Source: Porphyromonadaceae bacterium UBA7042 (lineage in GTDB: Bacteria > Bacteroidota > Bacteroidia > Bacteroidales > Muribaculaceae). Taken from it: DNA of 20,159 bases. Positions 1 through 7,287 of the stretch are shown here, piece by piece. A program made the position numbers and the translations under genes. The stretch lies in assembly GCA_002494015.1 (NCBI GenBank), contig DLAR01000009.1, positions 1-20,159 on the forward strand, given 5' to 3'. A model generated the notes under the pieces. That model saw only the letters and a program-made list of their open reading frames with translations. It was not told where the DNA came from and made no database searches. Within the stretch, counting starts at the first letter, position 1. Every line of letters starts with the position of its first letter.

Positions 1-386
1 CCCACGGTTTTTCTACTGACCCCGTGTCAGTGGTCAGTCACGTTTAGTAGGATTGCTTGCTCACCGAGCCTGTGGGGAGATATTGAGTCAAACCGGTTTT
101 CGTATTGAGCCTTGATTCGCATCAGAAGGGTGGATGATGAGGGGGGGTGTTGCGAAACTCGATAATTGCATCGATATGTTTAGTCGAAAGCCTGTATTTT
201 GAGGTAGATATTGCGTCGGAATCGGTGTCGGAAAGTGGAGGTCTAATGCAGCGCAATAGCAATCTGATAAGATTCGATGATATGTTTCCGGGGGTTGCGG
301 TTTCGCAACCCCCGGCTATTCAAAGAATAATCCTTACGGATTAAATATTACTCGGGAAAAAACTCACCCTCAATATGCGTAACAAT
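1..386. other. left-edge region without a confident gene
   Basis: I find no convincing gene here. On the plus strand one frame is open from base 1 to a TGA at 106-108 and another from base 3 to a TAG at 45-47, so the tail of a gene entering from the left is possible but unsupported. All minus-strand frames meet stops within the first 40 bases. A 65-codon plus-strand open frame at 147-344 has no recognisable domain, promoter or ribosome site, and its end runs through the palindrome at 288-315, so I treat it as chance. A weak 7-bp inverted repeat lies at 15-21 and 32-38. Confidence 0.5.
288..315. repeat. perfect 12-bp GC-rich inverted repeat, 4-nt loop
   Basis: The arms 288-299 and 304-315 are perfect reverse complements (CCGGGGGTTGCG and its complement) around a GTTT loop. 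The transcript would form a very stable hairpin on either strand. No T-run follows on either side, so it is not a canonical intrinsic terminator. It could still be a 3'-end or processing hairpin for a gene to the left, or a small dispersed palindromic repeat. Confidence 0.75.
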
Positions 387-426
387 AAAAAAGAAGCTGG
401 TCACCCGCTAAGCGAGTAATCAGCTT
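387..426 (-). terminator. intrinsic terminator of the small lipoprotein gene
   Basis: Read on the minus strand, a roughly 15-bp stem (AAGCTGATTACTCGC pairing with GCGGGTGACCAGCTT, one mismatch and two G-U pairs, short loop) lies at 394-426. It is followed directly by a run of six T's after one C. It begins about 29 nt after the stop codon of the minus-strand lipoprotein gene, the expected place for its terminator. Confidence 0.8.
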
Positions 427-454
427 GATTTAATTTCTTTGTTGTGATGCTTGA

Positions 455-658
455 TTAGAGAGCAGCGGCAACAGAGTCAACAGCAGCAGCGGCGCTGTCA
501 ACGGGAGCAGCAGCGCTGTCAACAACAGCTTCTTTAACAGCTACAACTTCTTCAACAACAGCAGCAGTGTCAGCAGCTTCAGCAGCTTTGTCAGAAGAAC
601 CGCAAGAGAAAAGTGATGCGCTGAAGACAACAGCGAGTAATAAAACTAACTTTTTCAT
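455..658 (-). CDS. small Ala/Val-rich lipoprotein with heptad repeats, function unknown
   Basis: This encodes a 67-residue predicted lipoprotein. A short Lys-Lys start and a hydrophobic stretch lead to a lipobox ending SLFSC, with Cys19 as the lipidation site. The mature part is almost entirely Ala, Val, Asp, Glu and Ser. It ends in three near-identical seven-residue units (VDSAAAP, VDSAAAA, VDSVAAA) from residue 46. The open frame extends nine codons further upstream, but the Met at 656-658 begins a normal signal peptide, so I chose it. The gene stands alone, with a Bacteroidota promoter upstream and a terminator downstream. Similar tiny Ala-rich lipoproteins are common in Bacteroidales; I know of no assigned function, and a structural or spacer role in the envelope is only a guess. 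Confidence 0.75.
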   Translation of the reverse strand: MKKLVLLLAVVFSASLFSCGSSDKAAEAADTAAVVEEVVAVKEAVVDSAAAPVDSAAAAVDSVAAAL

Positions 659-709
659 TTTCTTTTTGATTAAATAATAAAACAATTTTCTTTAGCTTCA
701 AAAACGCCA

Positions 710-740
710 CAAAGGTAATACAAAAATATTAAATATCAAA
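710..740 (-). promoter_or_regulatory. Bacteroidota-type promoter of the small lipoprotein gene
   Basis: On the minus strand TTTG (737-740) is followed after 19 nt by TACCTTTG (710-717). This matches the Bacteroidota primary-sigma consensus (TTTG at -33, TAnnTTTG at -7) in both sequence and spacing. Transcription would begin near base 703, giving a leader of roughly 45 nt to the start at 658. Confidence 0.75.
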
Positions 741-861
741 CTTTTTTTAGGTTTTTTTTGCCACATATTTTTGAGGTGGTTAAACGGTGTTAATTTTTGT
801 ATCGCCATTCAGTGACTGTTTAACATATAGGTCTTTTGTTAGATAATAAATCGAGAAATAG

Positions 862-883
862 TAAAGTTCAACGGCCGGCGTTG
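862..883 (-). terminator. possible weak terminator downstream of the SulP gene
   Basis: On the minus strand CAACG (879-883) pairs with CGTTG (869-873) around CCGGC, followed by the T-rich stretch GAACTTTAC. The stem is only 5 bp and the T-run is interrupted, so this is tentative. It is the only hairpin I see just after the SulP stop codon. Confidence 0.3.
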
Positions 884-906
884 TGCCCGACGATGTAATT
901 TTCTTG

Positions 907-2613
907 TCAATTGTCCGACTTGTTTTTAGCGTCTACAATTTCATTGGCCATCTTGACCGCCTTGGTGATGTGGTCACAGATGCAATCGCGTCCCAGAATC
1001 TTGTCGATGCCTGCATGGTCAAGAACATCGCGCACGGTGGGATTGACTCCTGAAAGTACCACTTCGATACCGGCTGCATGGGATGAATTGATCAGAATTT
1101 CCAAGTTGTGGATGCCTGTCGAGTCGATGAAGGGGACTTTGCGCATGCGCAATATGCGCACTGTCGGTTTATTGGCCATTGACTGGCGCATGAGTTCGTC
1201 AAATTTTGTCGCGACACCGAAAAAGAACGGACCGTCAATTTCATAGACTTCCACGCCCGGGGCGACATCGAGCACTTCGTGCATGGTCGTTTCAGATCCT
1301 TCAGCGATATCGAGTTGCGAGGAATAGACCTTGATCTGTGTATTCTCCATGACTCGTCGCAGGAAAAGGATGATGGCCAGCAGCAGTCCCATCTCGATTG
1401 CTATTGTGAGGTCGAAAATGACTGTGAGCAGGAACGTGACAGCCAGAACGGTTATATCGCTCTTGGGATTGTGAAGGATGCTGCGTATCGTGCGCCATCC
1501 GCTCATGTTATAGCTGACCATTATCAATACGGCGGCCAGACAAGCCATCGGGACATGGTTTATAAGCGGCATCAGAAATATGAAAATCAGCAGAAGAACT
1601 ACCGCGTGTATGATTCCGGCCACAGGGGTGCGACCTCCGTTGGTTATATTGGTCATGGTGCGGGCGATGGCTCCTGTGACGGGTATGCCGCCGAAAAACG
1701 GAACAACGATATTGGCGATTCCCTGACCGATCAGCTCGGTATTGCTGTTAGTGCGTGACCCGGTTATGCCGTCGGCGACTGTTGCCGAAAGCAACGATTC
1801 GATTGCGCCGAGCATGGCTATTGTAAATGCCGAGGGCAGCAGGCTGTTGATTGTGGCCATGCTGAGCTCAAAACCATGAGGCTGCGGGATGTCGGTGGGA
1901 AGGTTGCCGAAACGGTCACCGATTGTCTCGACATGAAAGTCGGGGAAAGCGGCACTGATGAAATACATTACTGTTGTAACGACGATGATGGCAATCAGTG
2001 CGCCCGGGAGTTTGCGGGAAATTTTAGGAGTGGCTATAATTATTATCAACGATAAGACTCCTACGGCCAAAGTCGTCCAGTCGATATTGCCGAAGTTTCG
2101 GAAATAAGTTCCCCATTTAGGGATAAATTCGCCCGGGATGTCTTTGAGCCCCAGCCCGAAAAAGTCGTTAATCTGTGTCGAGAATATAGTCAGCGCGATA
2201 CCGGCTGTAAACCCGACAATGATGGGGTAGGGGATGAATTTTATGACCGTACCCAAGTGGAACAGTCCGAGCGCGACGAGAATCAGACCGGCCATGAGGG
2301 TCGCGATTGCGAGTCCCTGAAGTCCGAATGTTGCGATAATGTTGTATACGATGATGATGAATGCCCCTGTCGGACCGCCAATCTGTACTGAGCAGCCTCC
2401 CGCAGCCGAGACGATAAATCCGCCGATAATGGCGGTGATTAGACCTACCGAAGGACTTACTCCGCTGGCAATGCCGAATGCGATGGCAAGAGGCAGGGCG
2501 ACTATGCCTACCACGATACCTGCCACAAGGTCGCTCTTGAACTTGTCGAGCGAGTAGTGGCGCAAAGTCGAAAACAATTTCGGCTTGAAATCAATTGGAC
2601 CTGAAAAATTCAT
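907..2613 (-). CDS. SulP/SLC26-family anion transporter with C-terminal STAS domain
   Basis: This 568-residue protein has the standard SulP layout. A short cytoplasmic N-terminus is followed by many hydrophobic segments (about residues 27-420), including the conserved GGPTGAF stretch in the third transmembrane region, then a STAS domain at about 450-560. The STAS loop holds Asp497-Ser498-Thr499-Gly500, the segment corresponding to the phosphorylatable loop of anti-sigma-factor antagonists. Family members move sulfate, bicarbonate, chloride, dicarboxylates, formate or oxalate, so the substrate cannot be read from sequence. The gene is divergent from the oxalate cluster, with 273 nt between the two starts. 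A role in oxalate, formate or bicarbonate exchange is therefore attractive but inferred; sulfate or bicarbonate uptake unrelated to the cluster is equally possible. The frame is intact and full length. Confidence 0.93.
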   Translation of the reverse strand: MNFSGPIDFKPKLFSTLRHYSLDKFKSDLVAGIVVGIVALPLAIAFGIASGVSPSVGLITAIIGGFIVSAAGGCSVQIGGPTGAFIIIVYNIIATFGLQGLAIATLMAGLILVALGLFHLGTVIKFIPYPIIVGFTAGIALTIFSTQINDFFGLGLKDIPGEFIPKWGTYFRNFGNIDWTTLAVGVLSLIIIIATPKISRKLPGALIAIIVVTTVMYFISAAFPDFHVETIGDRFGNLPTDIPQPHGFELSMATINSLLPSAFTIAMLGAIESLLSATVADGITGSRTNSNTELIGQGIANIVVPFFGGIPVTGAIARTMTNITNGGRTPVAGIIHAVVLLLIFIFLMPLINHVPMACLAAVLIMVSYNMSGWRTIRSILHNPKSDITVLAVTFLLTVIFDLTIAIEMGLLLAIILFLRRVMENTQIKVYSSQLDIAEGSETTMHEVLDVAPGVEVYEIDGPFFFGVATKFDELMRQSMANKPTVRILRMRKVPFIDSTGIHNLEILINSSHAAGIEVVLSGVNPTVRDVLDHAGIDKILGRDCICDHITKAVKMANEIVDAKNKSDN

Positions 2614-2694
2614 TACAATCTTTTTTAGTTACCTATATTATACATATTATATATTATATATATGTAATATGCTCTCGCGAGTGTTAATGGACTG

Positions 2695-2702
2695 CAAAGG
2701 TA
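2695..2702 (-). promoter_or_regulatory. -7 element of the SulP gene promoter
   Basis: On the minus strand TACCTTTG lies at 2695-2702 and continues as TACCTTTGCA, a strong match to the Bacteroidota -7 box TAnnTTTG. I see no clear TTTG about 20 nt upstream. The leader to the ATG at 2613 would be about 75 nt and includes an AT-rich, partly self-complementary tract at 2634-2670 and the palindrome CTCGCGAG at 2674-2681. Confidence 0.55.
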
Positions 2703-2872
2703 GTGAAAATTTATGAAATTAGCTGTGTGGCGAAACGTTGTTTTTATTATTGTGCCTCAACTTTTTCTATTTCCTGTTGTTTTTAATAGTGAACGGTAAG
2801 GAAATTCAAACTTCTGATTATTCAAGATTTGTGATATTTCATTTCAAAAACTAATATAAAAACAAAAAAATA

Positions 2873-2879
2873 AGGAGGT
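2873..2879 (+). promoter_or_regulatory. unusually strong Shine-Dalgarno site of frc
   Basis: TAAGGAGGT at 2871-2879 is the full complement of the usual 16S rRNA 3' end, and its AGGAGGT core lies 7 nt before the frc ATG. Bacteroidota genes generally lack such sites, and none of the other genes here has a comparable one. It fixes the frc start and suggests high translation. Confidence 0.85.
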
Positions 2880-2886
2880 AATAATT

Positions 2887-4182
2887 ATGAACACTGCCCC
2901 ATTACAAGGAATAAAAGTCGTGGATTTTACCAATGTACAGTCCGGGCCGTCATGTACCCAGCTGCTTGCATGGCTTGGCGCCGAAGTTGTTAAAATCGAG
3001 CGTCCCGGAACAGGCGACGCGACTCGTAACGAACTCCAGTTTATGGAGGGAGAGCCCAGCTATTATTTCCTTCAGCTGAACAGCGACAAAAAGTCTCTGA
3101 CGCTCGATGCTGCGACTCCTGACGGCAAGGCTATTCTGACCAAGCTGATTCAGGGTGCCGACGTGTTTATCGAGAATCTGCACCCCGGAGCAATGGACAA
3201 GCTCGGATTCGGCTGGGAAGATGTGCACAAAATCAACCCCCGCTGTGTCTATGCTACCATCAAGGGTTTCCCGGTGTCGTCACAATATAAAAATCTGAAA
3301 GCCTATGAGCCGGTCGCTCAGGTTACCGCCGGTGCGGCTTCGACTACCGGATGGTGGGAAGGCCCTGATAATGTCCCGACCCAGAGTGGTGCCGCCCTTG
3401 GCGATTCCAATACAGGCATGCACTGTACAATCGGTATCCTTGCCGCGTTGATGCAGCGTGAAAAGACCGGGGAGGGATCGTTTGTCTATCAGTCTATGCA
3501 CAATGCCTGCTTGAACTTGTGCCGTATCAAGACTCGTGACCAGCTGACACTTGATAAAATTGGCTATCTGACCCAGTTCCCCCAGTATCCTAATGAAAAA
3601 TTCGGTGACTTTGTCCCCCGTTCAGGTAATCAGGAAGGCTCCGGCGTGCTTGGATGGACTTATAAGTGTAAAGGATGGGAGACAGACCCCAATGCCTATG
3701 CCTATATCATCCTCCAGCGCGGGGCCAAAGATTTTGAACTGGCATGTAAAGCTTTCGGATTTGAAGACTGGCTGACCAACCCCGATTTTAATACCGCTGA
3801 TGCCCGTGACCGTCATAAACAAGACATTTATAAGCGTATCGGCGACTGGGCAATCGGTAAAACCAAGTATGAAGTGACCGACATCCTCTCAAAGGCCGGA
3901 GTGCCTGTCGCCCCCGTTCTTTCAACTAAGGAGATTATGGATGACCAGACCCTCTATGACGGAAATACTCTCGTCAAGATTAATCAGGGCGGTAAAATCG
4001 GCGAATTTGTCACCGTTGGTGTCCCGTTCACCATCTCCAACTATCAGCCGACCTATGGCCCGTGTCCTGAACTGGGCGGGAACACCGAAGAAGTTCTCAA
4101 ATCGCTTGGTTATACACCTGACCAAATCGCTGCTTTTGCAAAGAACGGCACTACAGCCCCTCTTGCCGACGGCCAAATGTAA
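2887..4182 (+). CDS. frc: formyl-CoA:oxalate CoA-transferase
   Basis: This class III CoA-transferase (CaiB/BaiF family) moves CoA from formyl-CoA to oxalate in the cytoplasm, giving formate and the oxalyl-CoA used by the next gene. It has 431 residues, against about 428 for the Oxalobacter formigenes enzyme. Alignment from memory is continuous from the N-terminal DFTxVQxGP motif (Gln18, equivalent to Gln17) through the catalytic Asp173 in GAALGDSNTGMH (equivalent to Asp169) to the CKGWETD segment near 261-267. Two active-site regions differ: the position aligned with Oxalobacter Trp48 is Glu49, and the glycine loop GGGGQ reads as GSGVL near 251-255. Adjacency to oxalyl-CoA decarboxylase strongly supports oxalate as acceptor; without it, a related CoA-transferase such as an acetyl-CoA:oxalate enzyme would be harder to exclude. 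First gene of the cluster, with a very strong ribosome site. Confidence 0.93.
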   Translation: MNTAPLQGIKVVDFTNVQSGPSCTQLLAWLGAEVVKIERPGTGDATRNELQFMEGEPSYYFLQLNSDKKSLTLDAATPDGKAILTKLIQGADVFIENLHPGAMDKLGFGWEDVHKINPRCVYATIKGFPVSSQYKNLKAYEPVAQVTAGAASTTGWWEGPDNVPTQSGAALGDSNTGMHCTIGILAALMQREKTGEGSFVYQSMHNACLNLCRIKTRDQLTLDKIGYLTQFPQYPNEKFGDFVPRSGNQEGSGVLGWTYKCKGWETDPNAYAYIILQRGAKDFELACKAFGFEDWLTNPDFNTADARDRHKQDIYKRIGDWAIGKTKYEVTDILSKAGVPVAPVLSTKEIMDDQTLYDGNTLVKINQGGKIGEFVTVGVPFTISNYQPTYGPCPELGGNTEEVLKSLGYTPDQIAAFAKNGTTAPLADGQM

Positions 4183-4367
4183 GAAAAACAGACAAGCATG
4201 TTTTCTGTAATGAAATGACTGTGTCCTGTGGAGGCAAGCAACATACAACCCAATAGCTGTTACAGATGTCTAAATCAGGTTTATAGTTACTTGTCATGCA
4301 TATAATCGACTTCCATAGAAAACCACAGCTTTGTAAAACATAGTCTATAGTTCAGAAACGTGATCCG

Positions 4368-4432
4368 ACTTGTGGATGTGACTACCCCGAAGGCCGACTC
4401 GACTCCACGGGAGTCACACCACAAGTTTTTTT
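4368..4432 (+). terminator. terminator-like hairpin between frc and oxc (possible attenuator)
   Basis: ACTTGTGG (4368-4375) and TGTGACT (4377-4383) pair with AGTCACA (4412-4418) and CCACAAGT (4419-4426), leaving one bulged A. The stem is 15 bp and is extended inward by CCCG (4386-4389) with CGGG (4408-4411). Seven T's follow at once (4426-4432). This is a textbook intrinsic terminator shape, yet it stops 37 nt before the oxc start and I see no promoter after it, so oxc transcription must read through. GACTCC-ACG-GGAGTC (4401-4415) is a competing hairpin using part of the terminator's right arm. An upstream second ACTTGT (4289-4294) could pair with ACAAGT (4421-4426). These make a switchable attenuator plausible but unproven. 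Confidence 0.75.
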
Positions 4433-4469
4433 ATTGAAAAAATCAAAATCAAAACTATTATAAATTGTT

Positions 4470-6218
4470 ATGGCAACAACACCTATCACACCTTCTGCCG
4501 ATTCAAAGGCTGCACCTTATTTCCCCGAACAGGTGACCGGCATGTATGTTTTGGCGCGTGCACTTAAAAATGTCGGTATTGAAAATGTCTATGGCCTTGT
4601 GGGCATCCCCGTCACCGAGGCCGCGTATCTGATTCAAGGACAAGGAATACGTTTTGTCGGCTTCCGTCACGAGCAGCAGGCCGGTATGGCAGCAGCCACC
4701 GAAGGATTCCTTACTAAAAAGCCGGGTGTACTGATGACTGTTTCGTCGCTCGGATTCCTTAATGGCCTTACAGCAACGGCCAATGCGACAGTCAACTGTT
4801 ACCCGATGATTCAGATTTCCGGAGCCTCGGATCCCACAATGGTCGATATGAACGTGGGCACTTATGAACAGCTCGACCAGTTCAATACTGCCAAACCTCT
4901 TGTAAAGGCAGCGTTCCGCTGTAGCAAGGCCGAGGATATACCGGCGGCTGTCAACCGTGCCTACCGTGCGGCTGTGTCAGGCCGCCCCGGCGGAGTGTAT
5001 ATCGACATGACAACCCCTGCCTTGGGGCAGGTTATGAACCGGGAGGATGCCGAAAAATTGTTCTATACCCCCGTGGACCTCTATACTCCTACCGCTCCGT
5101 CTCCCGAGGCGGTTGACCGGGCTGTTGAGATTATCACATCGGCCAAGCGTCCCGCTATACTTTTTGGAAAAGGCGCGGCCTACGCACAGGCAGATGACAA
5201 GATAAAGACTCTCGTTGAAAAATACAATATCCCTTATCTCCCGATGTCGATGGCCAAGGGCCTTATGCCCGATGATGGCCCTCTGAGCGCGCTTTCATGT
5301 CGCAGCACCATCATGGAGAAGGCCGATGTGGTCATTGTGATGGGCGCCCGCCTCAACTGGATGCTGTCTTTTGGAAAGGGCAAGTGGAACCCTGACATCA
5401 AGTTTGTCCAACTCGATGTAGAGCCACAGGAAATAGATGTGAACCGTCCCATCGCGGCACCTGTTATCGGCGACCTCGGCCTGTCGCTTGACGCTATCCT
5501 TGCCGGCATGGAGGGGAAAACAATGAGTACTGACGCTGCATGGCTCCCTGCACTTCAGGCTGAAACCAAAGCCAAGGGAGTGAAGTTTGCGGCCCGCATC
5601 GATGACGCCAAGTCGGCGATGCCGATGACCCACTGGACTGCCCTTGGCGCAATCAAACCGATTCTCGCTGCCAACCCCGATGTGATTCTCGTCAACGAGG
5701 GAGCCAATACGCTCGACGACACCCGCGATGCAATCAGCATGTCGCTCCCTCGTCACCGTGTCGACTGCGCCACATGGGCAATCATGGGTATGGGAATGGG
5801 GTCAGTGATCGGTGCCGCTGTCGCTACCGGCAAGTCGGTCGTGGCAATCGAGGGAGACTCGGCTTTCGGCTTCTCGGGAATGGATTTCTCGACCGCGTGC
5901 CGTTTCAATCTTCCCGTCACCGTCGTGATTTTCAACAACGGAGGCATCTATAACGGTATCGGAGTCCCGATGGACAAGACTTCAGACCCCGCACCGACAA
6001 CGCTTGACATCCATGCCCGTTATGACAAGCTGGGCGATGCTTTCGGTGCACAGACCTATTATGTTCAGACCCCCGACGAGCTGTCAAAGGCTCTTACCGA
6101 GTCAATCGCTTCCAAGAAACCGTGTCTCATCGATGTGCAGCTTGCCGCTGATTCCGGCAAAGAGAGCGGTCACATCGGCTATCTGAACCCGGCACCCCTT
6201 CAGCAGATTACGGTATAA
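4470..6218 (+). CDS. oxc: oxalyl-CoA decarboxylase (thiamine diphosphate dependent)
   Basis: The enzyme decarboxylates oxalyl-CoA to formyl-CoA and CO2, completing the cycle with Frc; the net reaction consumes a proton. It has 582 residues (Oxalobacter enzyme about 568) and the three-domain ThDP-enzyme plan. Glu68 in GFRHEQQAG is the cofactor-activating Glu of the N-terminal domain. Tyr132-Glu133 match the Tyr120-Glu121 pair of the Oxalobacter enzyme. The ThDP/Mg motif starts at Gly462-Asp463 and ends with Asn489-Asn490, followed by Ile493-Tyr494 (equivalent to Tyr483). The C-terminal ESGHIGYLNP segment (Ser566) matches the loop that closes over the substrate. These features separate it from acetolactate synthase and other paralogues. 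The start is the only ATG compatible with this N-terminus; no Shine-Dalgarno is visible. It lies 287 nt after frc, behind the terminator-like hairpin. Confidence 0.95.
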   Translation: MATTPITPSADSKAAPYFPEQVTGMYVLARALKNVGIENVYGLVGIPVTEAAYLIQGQGIRFVGFRHEQQAGMAAATEGFLTKKPGVLMTVSSLGFLNGLTATANATVNCYPMIQISGASDPTMVDMNVGTYEQLDQFNTAKPLVKAAFRCSKAEDIPAAVNRAYRAAVSGRPGGVYIDMTTPALGQVMNREDAEKLFYTPVDLYTPTAPSPEAVDRAVEIITSAKRPAILFGKGAAYAQADDKIKTLVEKYNIPYLPMSMAKGLMPDDGPLSALSCRSTIMEKADVVIVMGARLNWMLSFGKGKWNPDIKFVQLDVEPQEIDVNRPIAAPVIGDLGLSLDAILAGMEGKTMSTDAAWLPALQAETKAKGVKFAARIDDAKSAMPMTHWTALGAIKPILAANPDVILVNEGANTLDDTRDAISMSLPRHRVDCATWAIMGMGMGSVIGAAVATGKSVVAIEGDSAFGFSGMDFSTACRFNLPVTVVIFNNGGIYNGIGVPMDKTSDPAPTTLDIHARYDKLGDAFGAQTYYVQTPDELSKALTESIASKKPCLIDVQLAADSGKESGHIGYLNPAPLQQITV

Positions 6219-6235
6219 CCGCGATATCTTATCAT

Positions 6236-6265
6236 GGATACACGTCCTGTCAAGGTCGTGTATCC
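6236..6265 (+). other. intercistronic hairpin between oxc and the transporter gene
   Basis: GGATACACG (6236-6244) pairs perfectly with CGTGTATCC (6257-6265); inside, after one T-T mismatch, CCT pairs with AGG around a GTCA loop. It lies 18 nt after the oxc stop and has no T-run. It may protect or define an mRNA end rather than terminate transcription. Confidence 0.6.
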
Positions 6266-6303
6266 CGTTATCAATTACAAAACCAACATAAATTCAGCTA
6301 TTT

Positions 6304-7275
6304 ATGGAACACATTATTTTATATGCCATCGTCCCGATTATCGTGGTAATGCTTGCCGGGTATATCTCAGGTAAAAAGGGAATATTCACAGGCGACGATG
6401 CCAAGAAATTCAACAAGGTCGTTCTTGATTACGCCCTTCCTGCCGCGTTGTTTGTGTCGATTGCCGATGCAAGTCGTGAGATGCTTGTCAAGGATATCAA
6501 GCTGTCGATTATCTCGGCTGTCGGTATCATGGTCATCTTCATGCTCGTGTACTTCGTTTTCAGAATGTTCAAGAGCAATACCGGCGCTGATGCAGCTGTC
6601 TCGGCTTTGATCAGCGGTTCGCCTACTATCGGGTTCCTCGGTTTTGCTGTTCTGGAGCCAATCTTCGGAACCACCCCGACTGTCGCGCTTGTCGTGGCGA
6701 TAGTAGGCATCGTGGTCAATGCCATCGGCATCCCCGTGGGGTTGTCGCTGATGAACGCGTCGCTTGAAAAGCAGCAGCCGGGTTCCACAAAGAAGGAAAG
6801 CGCGTGGAAACCCGTCATTCACGCACTTGAACAGCCTGTGGCGTGGGCGCCGATTCTCGCTGTGGTTTGGGTTGTGGTCGGAATCCCGTGGCCCGCATGG
6901 GCAAGCCCCTCTTTTGACCTTATAAAGGGCGCGAATGCCTCTATGGCCGTGTTCTCGGCGGGTATCACTCTTTCAGCCATCAAGGTGCAGATTAACTGGC
7001 AGGCTGTTCTCGGCTCGATTCTCAAGATGTTTGTCATGCCGGCATTCGTGCTCCTTCTCGGTCTGCTGTTCCACATGGACCCCCTGAATCTTAAAATGCT
7101 CGTCGTGGCTTGCGCCCTTCCCCCGGCATTTTCAGGCATCATTATCGCCGACGAGTATAACACTTATGTCGCAACAGGCACATCGTCGCTGACCCTCTCC
7201 GTAATACTGTTTGTCGGAACACTCCCGTTGTGGATTTGGATTACCGACCTGTGTGTGCACTCAGCCGCATTGTAA
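6304..7275 (+). CDS. AEC-family (auxin efflux carrier type) transporter, YfdV-like
   Basis: This 323-residue inner-membrane protein is hydrophobic throughout, with roughly ten membrane segments in two halves separated by a charged loop near residues 155-170. The first helix leads into AGYISGKKGIF, typical of the AEC family. A glycine- and proline-rich stretch, GSPTIGFLGFAVLEPIFG, lies near 104-121. In E. coli the AEC protein YfdV is encoded with the Frc and Oxc homologues YfdW and YfdU, so the same trio occurs here with a similar carrier. Oxalate uptake, formate efflux or their exchange is the natural role, but that is inferred from context; AEC members also carry malate, malonate and other anions. 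Oxalobacter instead uses the unrelated MFS protein OxlT. No Shine-Dalgarno is seen; it is probably transcribed with oxc. Confidence 0.88.
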   Translation: MEHIILYAIVPIIVVMLAGYISGKKGIFTGDDAKKFNKVVLDYALPAALFVSIADASREMLVKDIKLSIISAVGIMVIFMLVYFVFRMFKSNTGADAAVSALISGSPTIGFLGFAVLEPIFGTTPTVALVVAIVGIVVNAIGIPVGLSLMNASLEKQQPGSTKKESAWKPVIHALEQPVAWAPILAVVWVVVGIPWPAWASPSFDLIKGANASMAVFSAGITLSAIKVQINWQAVLGSILKMFVMPAFVLLLGLLFHMDPLNLKMLVVACALPPAFSGIIIADEYNTYVATGTSSLTLSVILFVGTLPLWIWITDLCVHSAAL

Positions 7276-7287
7276 TATAAACACATG

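Noticed and set aside
4401..4432. Transposon or integron end between frc and oxc
   Set aside because: The inverted repeats form one local hairpin followed by T's, without target-site duplications or any transposase remnant; an RNA hairpin explains them.
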